This document shows, one piece after another, positions 1 to 6,769 of a stretch of DNA of 8,276 nt. Within the stretch, counting starts at the first letter, position 1, and the number at the start of each line of letters is the position of its first letter. This DNA comes from G020353115 sp964640125 (lineage in GTDB: Bacteria; Bacteroidota; Bacteroidia; Bacteroidales; VadinHA17). The stretch covers positions 1 through 8,276 of the forward strand of contig CAZXGG010000110.1 of the NCBI GenBank assembly GCA_964640125.1, read 5' to 3'. Under the pieces are notes generated by a model, which did not search any database, was not told the origin of the DNA, and saw only the letters and a program-made list of their open reading frames with translations. Position numbers and translations under genes: made by a program.

Positions 1-1146
1 GGTATGAAGGGCTGTTGGTATCAATCGCAGGAGGAATACTCCTTTGGGTACGACGGGATAGATCACCATGGAGCAGAAGATGTTATAGTTTTCCCTCAGG
101 TCCATGGCGATGTTGGTTGCTTCGGCCACGCCACCGGTAAAGATAACAGGGGTAACCGGAGATTCGGTATTGCCCAGGTTACAGCCAGCCTTTCTGAGGC
201 CGCTCTGCAGTGCATGCACAATTTTCCACAGGTTTTCCCTCAATTCAGGGTGTGTCTTTAATAATTCCAGTCGTTTCAAAGCTCCGATGACCATCGGCAT
301 TGGCAGTGATTTGGCGAAGATCTGGGATCTCATGTTGTAGGCAAGATAGCTGATCACATCTTCTTCGCCTGCAACAAATCCTCCAATGCCTGCCATGGCT
401 TTGGCGAACGTTCCGAAATAGAGATCGATCTGATCCTGGACACCCATGTGTTCTCCCGTACCTGCTCCGGTGGGTCCCATTGTTCCAAAGCCGTGCGCAT
501 CGTCAACCAGCAGACGGAAATTGTATTTCTTTTTATAAGCAACCATATCCTTCAGTTTCCCCAGGTCTCCTGCCATACCAAACACACCTTCCGTAATCAC
601 CAGGATCCCTCCACGGGTTTTTTCGGTGAGCTTTGTTGCACGTTCCAGTTGCTTCCCAAAGTTTTCCATGTCGTTGTGGGGGTAGACGTACCGTTTTCCC
701 ATATGGAGTCTGGCTCCATCAAGAATACAGGCGTGGGATTCGGAATCGTATACGATCACATCATTTCTTCCGACCAGTGCATCGATAATGGAGACCATTC
801 CCATGTAGCCGTAATTGAGGAGGTAGGCACTCTGTTTTTTGGCAAATTCAGCCAGTTTCTGCTCCAGTTCCTCATGTTTTGCGGTTTGTCCGGACATCAT
901 CCTGGCCCCCATAGGGTAAGCAAGTCCATACTCTTTTGCTGCCCGGGCATCCACCTCCCTGACTTCAGGATGGTTTGCCAGTCCGATGTAATTATTAAGG
1001 CTCCAGGTGAGTACTTCTTTACCCCTGAACTTCATTTTTGGGGCGATCTCGCCTTCCAGTTTAGGAAACATGAAATAGCCATGAGCTGCCTTCTGGTACT
1101 GCCCGAGTGCTCCTCGTTCCTTTTTGATTTTATCGAAAATATCCAC
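1..1146 (-). CDS. Alpha-oxoamine synthase (serine palmitoyltransferase / cysteate acyltransferase-like), 3' end cut by window edge
   Basis: PLP-dependent enzyme of the BioF/Kbl/serine palmitoyltransferase family, which condenses an amino acid with an acyl thioester and releases CO2. The frame is open for 382 codons and leaves the window without a stop, so perhaps 15-40 C-terminal residues are missing. Visible landmarks are a glycine-rich segment YPMGARMMSG (77-86), DSESHACILDG (134-144, cofactor-stacking His138), TEGVFGMAGD (185-194), DDAHGFG (215-221, Asp binding the PLP nitrogen) and FGTFAKAMAG with Schiff-base Lys249. The N-terminal DIFDKIKKERG...GYFMFPKLEGEI block matches a lineage common in Bacteroidota and usually linked to sphingolipid or sulfonolipid bases. 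Serine versus cysteate (or another amino acid) cannot be decided from these motifs. The GTG start is chosen because homology begins there and a candidate promoter lies just upstream. An upstream in-frame TTG (1182) falls inside that promoter, and the next in-frame stop is at 1195-1197. The gene is transcribed divergently from bamD. Confidence 0.9.
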   Translation of the reverse strand, partial: MDIFDKIKKERGALGQYQKAAHGYFMFPKLEGEIAPKMKFRGKEVLTWSLNNYIGLANHPEVREVDARAAKEYGLAYPMGARMMSGQTAKHEELEQKLAEFAKKQSAYLLNYGYMGMVSIIDALVGRNDVIVYDSESHACILDGARLHMGKRYVYPHNDMENFGKQLERATKLTEKTRGGILVITEGVFGMAGDLGKLKDMVAYKKKYNFRLLVDDAHGFGTMGPTGAGTGEHMGVQDQIDLYFGTFAKAMAGIGGFVAGEEDVISYLAYNMRSQIFAKSLPMPMVIGALKRLELLKTHPELRENLWKIVHALQSGLRKAGCNLGNTESPVTPVIFTGGVAEATNIAMDLRENYNIFCSMVIYPVVPKGVFLLRLIPTALHT

Positions 1147-1179
1147 GGTGTTTGATTTAAGAGTTAGTATTGTAACCGA

Positions 1180-1210
1180 CAAAGGTATTGAATTTTAAAA
1201 ATCTAACAAG
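1180..1210 (-). promoter_or_regulatory. Candidate Bacteroidota-type promoter for the alpha-oxoamine synthase gene
   Basis: On the minus strand, TACCTTTG (1187-1180) fits the Bacteroidota -7 consensus TAnnTTTG. CTTG (1210-1207) sits 19 bases upstream, where the -33 TTTG/TTG element is expected. Transcription would begin near 1175, leaving a leader of about 28 bases before the GTG at 1146. This rests on a consensus match only. Confidence 0.45.
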
Positions 1211-1247
1211 CGCTCCAAAATAAATCCATTTTTTTATCCGTTTTATA

Positions 1248-1277
1248 TTTGTAATTCATTCCAAAAGAGTAATTTTG
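1248..1277 (+). promoter_or_regulatory. Candidate Bacteroidota-type promoter for the bamD-rpoZ-coaBC-porD-recN operon
   Basis: TTTG at 1248-1251 and TAATTTTG at 1270-1277 match the -33 (TTTG) and -7 (TAnnTTTG) elements, with an 18-base gap. Transcription would start about 13 bases before the bamD ATG at 1297. A second -7-like match, TATATTTG (1244-1251), overlaps the first element but has no clear -33 partner. The whole 1147-1296 gap is AT-rich and holds nothing else recognised. Confidence 0.45.
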
Positions 1278-1296
1278 CAAAATCTTTTTCGTAAGT

Positions 1297-2109
1297 ATGA
1301 AAATCAGGATACTTTTCATCATTACAATTACAGGCTTTGTTTTAGTGACCGCTTCATGTGGTTATGAGAAAGTTATAAAAAGTGGTGACTGGGACTTTAA
1401 GTACATCAAAGCCATGGAATATTACGAAAAGGGTGAGTATGTTAAAGCCACCACACTGCTGGAACAATTAAAACCGCGATTGCGAGGGTCTGATAAAACA
1501 GAAGAATTGAATTTTTATCATGCCATGAGCTATTACCTGATGGGTGATTACATCATGGCAGGACACTATTTCAGGACGTTCGTGAAGACGTTTTTTCACA
1601 GCCCTCGTGCAGAAGAGGCAGATTTTCTGGCAGCTTATTGTTACTACCTGATGTCTCCGCGACCCAGCCTGGATCAGGAGAATACATACAATGCCATTAA
1701 CTCTTTTACGCTGTTTAAATCCAAGTTTCCAAACAGCGACCGGGTTTCGGAGTGCGATCGTCTGATTGCAGAGCTGGAGGAGAAACTGGTGGAAAAATCA
1801 TACCTGACTGCCAAGCTCTATTTTGATCTTGGCAATTACAAAGCAGCCATGGTTGCTTTGCGAACCAGTCTGACCGAATATCCCGATACTAAATTCAGGG
1901 AGGAGCTGATGTTCCTGCGCCTGAAATCAAGCTACCTGCTTGCTGAGAACAGTGTGATTGAAAAGCAACAGGAACGCTATCAGTCAGCGGTCGATGAATA
2001 TTATTCGTTTCTTGATGAGTTCCCGGAAAGCGAATACATCAAAGAGGCCGAAAAAATTTACACATCAGTACAGGAAAAAATAACAGAACAGGATATTAAC
2101 GCAAATTAA
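1297..2109 (+). CDS. bamD: Outer membrane protein assembly factor BamD (TPR lipoprotein)
   Basis: Lipoprotein subunit of the BAM complex, which folds beta-barrel proteins into the outer membrane from its periplasmic face. The 270-residue product has a short lysine/arginine N-terminus, a hydrophobic signal sequence and a lipobox-like TASC, with Cys21 as the predicted lipidated residue. The Thr at -3 is not the usual Leu/Val. The mature part is alpha-helical with repeated TPR-like pairs: EYYEKGEYVKATTLLEQL (about 42-59), YYLMGDYIMAGHYFRTF (about 74-90), the diagnostic block YYLMSPRPSLDQENTYNAI (about 106-124), LYFDLGNYKAAMVAL (about 174-188) and a final YYSFLDEFPES repeat. Length and block order match Bacteroidota BamD. 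It is the first gene of the plus-strand operon, and its stop lies one base before the rpoZ start. The Omp85-type gene at the right end of the window is functionally related but not co-transcribed. Confidence 0.93.
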   Translation: MKIRILFIITITGFVLVTASCGYEKVIKSGDWDFKYIKAMEYYEKGEYVKATTLLEQLKPRLRGSDKTEELNFYHAMSYYLMGDYIMAGHYFRTFVKTFFHSPRAEEADFLAAYCYYLMSPRPSLDQENTYNAINSFTLFKSKFPNSDRVSECDRLIAELEEKLVEKSYLTAKLYFDLGNYKAAMVALRTSLTEYPDTKFREELMFLRLKSSYLLAENSVIEKQQERYQSAVDEYYSFLDEFPESEYIKEAEKIYTSVQEKITEQDINAN

Positions 2110-2110
2110 T

Positions 2111-2431
2111 ATGGATTATAAGAAATCGAAAGCACCGGTGACAACCATTACACGGAACATGGAAAACCTTGACAAGGACACTGGAAATATCTATGAAACA
2201 ATCAATATCTGCTCGAAAAGAGCGAATCAGATCAGTGTTGAGCTGAAACAGGAACTGAACCGTAAACTGGAGGAGTTTGCTTATTATACTGACAACCTGG
2301 AAGAGGTATTTGAAAACCGGGAACAGATCGAGATCTCCAAGTTTTACGAAAGGTTGCCAAAACCATCCCTGATTTCTTTGGAAGAGTACGCAGAAGGTCA
2401 GATCTACTACAGGAATCCTGAAAAGGAATAA
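2111..2431 (+). CDS. rpoZ: DNA-directed RNA polymerase omega subunit, Bacteroidota type (RpoZ/Rpb6-like)
   Basis: Small RNA polymerase subunit that helps assemble and stabilise the beta-prime chain. The 106-residue product begins MDYKKSKAPVTTITRN and carries the omega/Rpb6 signature around TGNIYETINICSKRANQIS (about 25-43), where the YE and the KRA(N/R)QI core are diagnostic. The Bacteroidota-specific C-terminal half includes DNLEEVFENREQIEISKFYE and a closing GQIYYRNPEKE. It is longer than the roughly 90-residue proteobacterial omega, as expected for this phylum. The ATG sits one base after the bamD stop, so translation is probably coupled, and coaBC follows after 15 bases. Identification rests on recognised family sequence. 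Confidence 0.88.
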   Translation: MDYKKSKAPVTTITRNMENLDKDTGNIYETINICSKRANQISVELKQELNRKLEEFAYYTDNLEEVFENREQIEISKFYERLPKPSLISLEEYAEGQIYYRNPEKE

Positions 2432-2446
2432 ACAGATCGTTACAAC

Positions 2447-3022
2447 ATGCTCAAAGGCAAGAAGATATTGCTGGGTATCACCGGGAGTATTGCCGCTTAT
2501 AAAGCAGCAACCATTACCAGGTTGCTGGTAAAACAGGGAGCAGAAGTCCAGGTAGTGATGACCCCTCTTGCGAAGGAATTCATTACACCACTCACCATGG
2601 CTACCCTCTCGCAGAAACCCATCCTGATTGATTTTTTTGATCCGGAGAGTGGCGATTGGAATAGCCATATTGATCTGGGTACATGGGCTGATTTGTTTCT
2701 TATTGCCCCTGCTACGGCAAATACTCTTGCAAAAATGGCGCATGGCATTGCCGATAACCTGTTGTTGACAACCTACCTTTCCGCCCGGTGTCCGGTCTTT
2801 ATTGCCCCTGCCATGGACCGGGATATGTTTAACCATCCCGCCACCACGAAAAACATTGAAATACTTACATCCAACGGGAGTCGGTTTATCGATGTGGGCT
2901 CCGGAGAACTGGCAAGCGGACTAATCGGGGAGGGAAGGATGGAGGAACCGGAAAAGATCGTAGAGATAATATCCGACTATTTCGGATCAAAAAAAAAAAG
3001 AAAAACCCATCCTGAAAGGTAA
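2447..3022 (+). CDS. coaBC: CoaBC N-terminal part: phosphopantothenoylcysteine decarboxylase (CoaC); reading frame ends early after an A11 frameshift
   Basis: FMN-dependent domain of the bifunctional Dfp/CoaBC enzyme, which decarboxylates 4'-phosphopantothenoylcysteine to 4'-phosphopantetheine in coenzyme A synthesis. Seen in order: GITGSIAAYKA near the N-terminus (10-20, flavin binding), SHIDLG with catalytic His74, PATANTLAK (88-96), APAMDRDMF (120-128) and GELASGLIGEGRM (153-165). The last matches the substrate clamp where E. coli Dfp has catalytic Cys158; here Ser157 occupies that place. True homology ends near residue 181. The following A run puts the ribosome into a short missense tail and a TAA at 3020-3022. 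Deleting one A of the run (2989-2999) joins this part to the CoaB domain in one 403-residue protein of normal Dfp length. The gene starts 15 bases after rpoZ. Confidence 0.88.
   Translation: MLKGKKILLGITGSIAAYKAATITRLLVKQGAEVQVVMTPLAKEFITPLTMATLSQKPILIDFFDPESGDWNSHIDLGTWADLFLIAPATANTLAKMAHGIADNLLLTTYLSARCPVFIAPAMDRDMFNHPATTKNIEILTSNGSRFIDVGSGELASGLIGEGRMEEPEKIVEIISDYFGSKKKRKTHPER
2989..2999 (+). other. A11 homopolymer frameshift site inside coaBC
   Basis: Eleven consecutive A's lie exactly at the CoaC-CoaB linker, followed by G and five more A's. The upstream CoaC frame and the downstream CoaB frame differ by one base here. A run of ten A's would read Ser-Lys-Lys-Lys-Glu-Lys-Pro-Ile-Leu and continue into CoaB. 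Possible causes are a homopolymer sequencing or assembly error, a real single-base insertion, or a functional slippage site at which some transcripts lose one A. Confidence 0.9.
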
Positions 3023-3659
3023 GAAATTCCTCATAACAGCGGGTCCAACCTACGAAGCAATAGATCCTGTACGATTTATCGGGAATCATTCCACGGGCAA
3101 AATGGGTGTTGCCCTGGCTGAAACAGCCGCTGAACTGGGTGCAAAAGTAACATTGGTTCTGGGTCCGGGATCGGTGCTTCCATCAGGAAAAGGTATTGAT
3201 ATTATCCCGGTTATTTCAACAAGCGAGATGAAGGAGGCCTGCATGAACATTTTCCCTCAATGCGATTGTGCCATCATGGCTGCTGCCGTGAGTGATTTTA
3301 AACCCGAAAAAATCCACGATCAGAAGGTAAAAAGGGGAGAAAAAGATTGGGTGATCCACCTGAAACCAACCGATGACATTGCCTTTTTCCTCGGGAAGAT
3401 CAAAAAGAGAGGACAGCTTCTGGTTGGATTTGCATTGGAGAGCCGGGATGAGATACAGAACGCCAGGAAGAAGATGGAAAAGAAGAACTTTGATTTTATT
3501 GTCCTTAATTCCCTGGCAGACTCCGGTGCCGGTTTCGGATACGATACAAACAAGATCAGTATCCTCGACCGGGACAATAATATCCTGCATTTCGAGTTAA
3601 AATCAAAAAAGGATGTAGCAAAGGACATCCTGAAAAAGGTGGAAGAATATCTTGTATGA
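3000..3659 (+). CDS. coaBC: CoaBC C-terminal part: phosphopantothenate-cysteine ligase (CoaB); no start codon of its own
   Basis: CTP-dependent ligase domain that joins 4'-phosphopantothenate to cysteine, the step before the CoaC decarboxylation. The homologous frame runs from about 3000 and includes KGKKFLITAGPTYE and the nucleotide-binding block DPVRFIGNHSTGKMG (3063-3107), whose Asn (codon 3084) matches the essential E. coli Asn210. Then come AAAVSDFKPEKI, QKVKRG with the conserved Lys region, LVGFALES and a C-terminal NKISILDR. The first ATG in frame is at 3102, inside the HSTGKM motif. Starting there would remove the nucleotide-binding entrance, so it is unlikely to be a real start. No ATG, GTG or TTG lies between the upstream in-frame stop (2961-2963) and 3102, so expression needs a frameshift or a corrected sequence. 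The stop overlaps the next ATG by four bases (ATGA, 3656-3659). Confidence 0.87.
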   Translation, partial: EKPILKGKKFLITAGPTYEAIDPVRFIGNHSTGKMGVALAETAAELGAKVTLVLGPGSVLPSGKGIDIIPVISTSEMKEACMNIFPQCDCAIMAAAVSDFKPEKIHDQKVKRGEKDWVIHLKPTDDIAFFLGKIKKRGQLLVGFALESRDEIQNARKKMEKKNFDFIVLNSLADSGAGFGYDTNKISILDRDNNILHFELKSKKDVAKDILKKVEEYLV

Positions 3660-4564
3660 AAAGAAGAATCATCATACTGGTTTTGTTGTTGCTAATCCCT
3701 TTCCTCCTCCGGAGCCAGGAGTTGAGGTGTAACATTCAACTGGTTACACAGCAGATCCAGGGTACAAATAAACAGATATTTCAAACCCTTCAGACAGCCA
3801 TGTATGAGTTCATGAACAACCGGAACTGGACCAATCATGTGTATGAATACAACGAGCGGATCGAATGTACGATATTAATAAACCTCACCGAACAGCTGGG
3901 GGCAGATGAGTTTAAGGGCACGATCCAGATCCAGTCAAGCCGGCCGGCCTATAATTCAACCTACAACACTACAATGTTCAATTTTCAGGATAACGATTTT
4001 CGTTTCCGCTACCTCGAATTTGAACCGCTTGAGTTTAACGAGCAGACCCACCTCTCAAACCTGACTTCCGTCCTGGCATTTTATGCCTACATCATCATTG
4101 GTCTGGATTACGATTCGTTTTCCCCGGAAGGGGGAACACCCTATTTCCAGAAAGCCGAAGCCATTGTAAACAACGCACAGAATGTGGTTGAACCGGGATG
4201 GAAACCCTATGATGGTGCCAGAAACAGGAACAGGTACTGGCTTATCAAGAATATGCTCGACGGTGAATACCGGCAGATACGTCAGTTTTTTTACAGGTAC
4301 CACAGGCTTGGCCTCGACCTGATGGATAGCAAAGTGAATGAGGGCAGAGCCGAAATAGCCGAATCCATCCGCCTGCTTCAGGATGTGTACCGGCGGAAGC
4401 CCGATCCCTACCTTTTCCTGCTCCAGTTGGTTTTTGATGTCAAAGCGGATGAGTTTGTCAACATCTTTTCCGAATCTTTTCCTGAAGAGAAACGGCGGGT
4501 TGTGACAATCCTTCGGGAGATTGATCCGGCGAACACGGCCAAATATGAAAAAATAATGGAGTAG
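3656..4564 (+). CDS. porD: DUF4835 family secreted protein, probably type IX secretion system protein PorD
   Basis: A 302-residue exported protein of the DUF4835 family, found across Bacteroidota between coaBC and recN. I recall this family being named type IX secretion protein PorD, but I am less sure of that name than of the family. The N-terminus MKRRII followed by about 14 hydrophobic residues and ending RSQ-ELRC is a Sec signal peptide, with cleavage near residue 20-21. Family landmarks are QIQGTNKQIFQTLQTAM (about 33-49), a nearby NWTNHVY, NLTSVLAFYAYIIIGLDYDS in the middle (about 135-154) and GARNRNRYWLIKNML (about 189-203). There are no further membrane helices, which points to a periplasmic or outer-membrane-associated protein. 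Its ATG overlaps the coaBC stop by four bases, indicating translational coupling. Confidence 0.8.
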   Translation: MKRRIIILVLLLLIPFLLRSQELRCNIQLVTQQIQGTNKQIFQTLQTAMYEFMNNRNWTNHVYEYNERIECTILINLTEQLGADEFKGTIQIQSSRPAYNSTYNTTMFNFQDNDFRFRYLEFEPLEFNEQTHLSNLTSVLAFYAYIIIGLDYDSFSPEGGTPYFQKAEAIVNNAQNVVEPGWKPYDGARNRNRYWLIKNMLDGEYRQIRQFFYRYHRLGLDLMDSKVNEGRAEIAESIRLLQDVYRRKPDPYLFLLQLVFDVKADEFVNIFSESFPEEKRRVVTILREIDPANTAKYEKIME

Positions 4565-4626
4565 AATCTTGAAAACTTACCTCATTTTCCTTAGTTTTAA
4601 CCTCACTGGTTAATCTCTCCGTATAA

Positions 4627-6282
4627 ATGCTTAAGTCCTTATTTATAAAGAATTATGTGCTGATCAGACACCTGGAAATTGATTTTTATCCAGGTTTTTC
4701 CATCATTTCCGGCGAGACAGGAGCGGGAAAATCCATCCTGCTCGGTGCCATATCCCTGATCGTTGGCCAGAGGGCGGATACCGGTGTCCTCATGGACAAA
4801 AAGGAGAAATGCATCGTGGAGATCCGCTTTACACTGGAAAGTGATGATCTTAAGCCTTTCTTTGAAGAGAAAGACCTTGATTATGAAGAAGTTACCGTGA
4901 TCCGGAGAGAGATTAACAGCAGTGGGAAATCCCGTGCCTTTATCAACGACACACCCGTCAACCTGCCTGTTCTCAGGGAAATGGGGATGAACCTGATCGA
5001 TATTCATTCCCAGCATCAAAACCTGCTGCTCGGAAATACGCTGTTTCAACTGAAAGTGGTGGATGATTTTGCCGGTCAATGGAAACTGCTGGAGGATTAT
5101 GAAACAACCTATACCCGATATAAAAAACTTGAACAGAGATACCGGGAACTTGTTGAAATGGCTGATAAGTCAAAAGCAGACCTGGATTACAATCAATACC
5201 AGTTTGATCAGCTCGAAAAGGCAAGGCTGGAAAAGGATGAACAGCAGGAGCTGGAGGAAGAACTGGAAACCCTGAACCATGCAGAAGAGATAAAAACAAA
5301 CCTGTCACATGCATCCTTTCTCCTCTCGGAAGATGAAAATGCATTGCTGGTAAAACTGAAAGAGATTCATTCACTGGTACAGAAAGTCGTTCCCTTCATG
5401 CCGTCAGCCGGGGAGATTGAGAAGCGCCTCGACAGTGCACACATTGAATTGAAAGATCTCGCCTCGGAAATAGAAAACCTCAGTATCGGTGTGGAGTATA
5501 ATCCGGAGCGGATCCAGGAAATCAGTGATCGACTCGACCTGATTTACAGCCTGCAGCAGAAACATCGCGTGGATTCGATAGCGGATCTGCTTGCAATTAA
5601 GGATGAGCTTCAAACCCGGCTGAATGAGATCACCAGCTATGACCAGCAGATTGAAACCGTTTCATCTGAACTGGATGAAACAAAACAACAGCTTGAGGCG
5701 GAAGCAAGAAAACTGTCTGATAAACGAAAAAATACCATCCCTGAAATTGAAAAGAAAATCACCCACCTGTTGAAAGAACTGGCAATCCCTAATGGACGTT
5801 TTTCGATCAGGCAATCGAGAACAGAAGATTATACCCCCACGGGCATCGATGAGATTCAATTCCTCTTTTCAGCCAATAAGCAAAGCCGGTTACAGGATAT
5901 TGGTACCGTTGCATCCGGAGGGGAAATATCCCGCCTGATGCTCAGCCTGAAATCACTGATCTCACGGTCTGCTGCGCTGCCAACCATCATTTTTGATGAA
6001 ATTGATGCCGGTGTGTCCGGGGATACTGCCGATAAGGTGGGGCTTCTTATGAGCCAGATGGCAAATGAAATGCAGGTCATCAACATCACACACCTACCGC
6101 AGGTTGCCAGCCGGGGCAAATACCATTACCTTGTATATAAAGAGGATAAGAAAGATTCAACCTTTACCTACATCAAACTCCTCAACCGGGAGGAACGGAT
6201 CGTTGAAATAGCCAAACTGCTCAGTGGCGAAGAACTGACCGATGCTGCCCTTAAGAATGCAAAGGAGCTGTTGAAATATTGA
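4627..6282 (+). CDS. recN: DNA repair protein RecN (SMC-like ATPase)
   Basis: SMC-related ATPase acting early in repair of double-strand breaks, thought to hold or tether DNA with RecA. The 551 residues match the family. Walker A GETGAGKS (29-36) follows an N-terminus of MLKSLFIKNYVLIRHLEIDF. A conserved IDIHSQHQN (124-132) precedes a long charged coiled-coil region (about 155-370). The C-terminal ATPase lobe has the ABC signature ASGGEISRL (429-437), Walker B IIFDEIDAGVSG with Asp457/Glu458, and the switch THLPQVAS around His489. All catalytic residues are present. The gene starts 62 bases after porD and ends the operon. Its last 22 residues (KLLSGEELTDAAL...KELLKY) are encoded a second time, in variant form, beyond the GxxExxY element at 6827-6901. 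The present tail may therefore be a replacement. Confidence 0.95.
   Translation: MLKSLFIKNYVLIRHLEIDFYPGFSIISGETGAGKSILLGAISLIVGQRADTGVLMDKKEKCIVEIRFTLESDDLKPFFEEKDLDYEEVTVIRREINSSGKSRAFINDTPVNLPVLREMGMNLIDIHSQHQNLLLGNTLFQLKVVDDFAGQWKLLEDYETTYTRYKKLEQRYRELVEMADKSKADLDYNQYQFDQLEKARLEKDEQQELEEELETLNHAEEIKTNLSHASFLLSEDENALLVKLKEIHSLVQKVVPFMPSAGEIEKRLDSAHIELKDLASEIENLSIGVEYNPERIQEISDRLDLIYSLQQKHRVDSIADLLAIKDELQTRLNEITSYDQQIETVSSELDETKQQLEAEARKLSDKRKNTIPEIEKKITHLLKELAIPNGRFSIRQSRTEDYTPTGIDEIQFLFSANKQSRLQDIGTVASGGEISRLMLSLKSLISRSAALPTIIFDEIDAGVSGDTADKVGLLMSQMANEMQVINITHLPQVASRGKYHYLVYKEDKKDSTFTYIKLLNREERIVEIAKLLSGEELTDAALKNAKELLKY
6213..6251 (+). repeat. Direct repeat copy 1 (39 bases) within the recN 3' end
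   Basis: CAAACTGCTCAGTGGCGAAG and the next 19 bases are identical to 6826-6864, giving a repeat period of 613 bases. Downstream of the block the two copies differ at nearly every other codon but stay alignable as RecN tails. Upstream of the block similarity stops. Confidence 0.95.
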
Positions 6283-6339
6283 TGCAATAATTTTATCTAA
6301 ATTTTTGACTTTTCTATTGATTTTGGAATAACGTTTTTT

Positions 6340-6768
6340 ATGCCACAAAGACTCGAAGGCTCTAAGAATCACAAAGAAAGTTTTGAACCAATTTCAGCTG
6401 AACTTGAAGAGATCGGTAGGTTAATTGTGGATTCCGCATATGCAGTTCATTCTAATTTAGGACCTGGTCTTTTAGAGAAAGTTTATGAAGTCTGTTTCTG
6501 TCACGAGCTAAGTTTGAGAAATCTTCATTTTCAACGGCAAGTAGATATCCCAATCACTTATGATAATTTAATATTTAATGAAGGATTACGCTTGGATGTT
6601 TTGGTGGAAAAATGTGTGGTATGTGAGCTAAAAGCATTAGAAACAGTAAATCCAGTTTGGGAAGCTCAAATCTTAAGTCATTTGAAACTAACCGGCAATA
6701 GATTAGGATATTTAATCAATTTTAACGTTCCCCGAATTAAAGAAGGAATCCGGAGATTTGTCGTTTAA
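6340..6768 (+). CDS. GxxExxY family protein, PD-(D/E)XK nuclease-like fold
   Basis: A 142-residue protein of the GxxExxY family (TIGR04256), widespread in environmental bacteria; its function is not established. The naming motif is G43-L-L-E46-K-V-Y49. The remaining PD-(D/E)XK-type residues are also visible: Asp86 in LRLDVLVE and Glu96-x-Lys98 in VCELKALE, then HLKLTGNRLGYLINFNV (114-130) typical of the family. An intact triad suggests an active or recently active protein. The first about 13 residues (MPQRLEGSKNHKE) are encoded by the left inverted repeat, so the protein is N-terminally longer than usual. There is no other ATG in frame; a later non-ATG start such as GTG at 6427 is possible. 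The gene is AT-richer than its neighbours (43 G/C in 120 bases at 6361-6480 by hand count) and its stop is one base from the right inverted repeat. Both facts point to lateral acquisition. Confidence 0.87.
   Translation: MPQRLEGSKNHKESFEPISAELEEIGRLIVDSAYAVHSNLGPGLLEKVYEVCFCHELSLRNLHFQRQVDIPITYDNLIFNEGLRLDVLVEKCVVCELKALETVNPVWEAQILSHLKLTGNRLGYLINFNVPRIKEGIRRFVV
6342..6376 (+). repeat. Left terminal inverted repeat of the GxxExxY element
   Basis: Thirty-five bases starting GCCACAAAGACTCGAAGG and including AAGAATCAC. By hand alignment 28 of 35 match the reverse complement of 6770-6804, including unbroken runs of nine bases at each of two places. It is translated as the N-terminus of the GxxExxY protein. 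Confidence 0.85.
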
Positions 6769-6769
6769 A

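Noticed and set aside
448..1155. Plus-strand open frame of 235 codons
   Set aside because: It lies antisense to the alpha-oxoamine synthase, whose minus-strand frame has continuous recognisable family sequence and catalytic motifs. The plus-strand product looks like no known protein.
2096..2836. Minus-strand open frame of 246 codons
   Set aside because: It overlaps bamD's end, rpoZ and the CoaC part antisense, all of which have clear motifs in the other direction.
3102..3659. CoaB as a separate gene starting at ATG 3102
   Set aside because: This ATG is inside the conserved HSTGKM motif. Starting there drops the ITAGPTYE and DPVRF-GN nucleotide-binding segment, which is present in frame upstream, so a frameshifted coaBC explains the data better.
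4565..4626. Separate promoter for recN in the 62-base gap
   Set aside because: I found no pair of -33 and -7 motifs at proper spacing, only AT-rich sequence, so recN is left in the operon.
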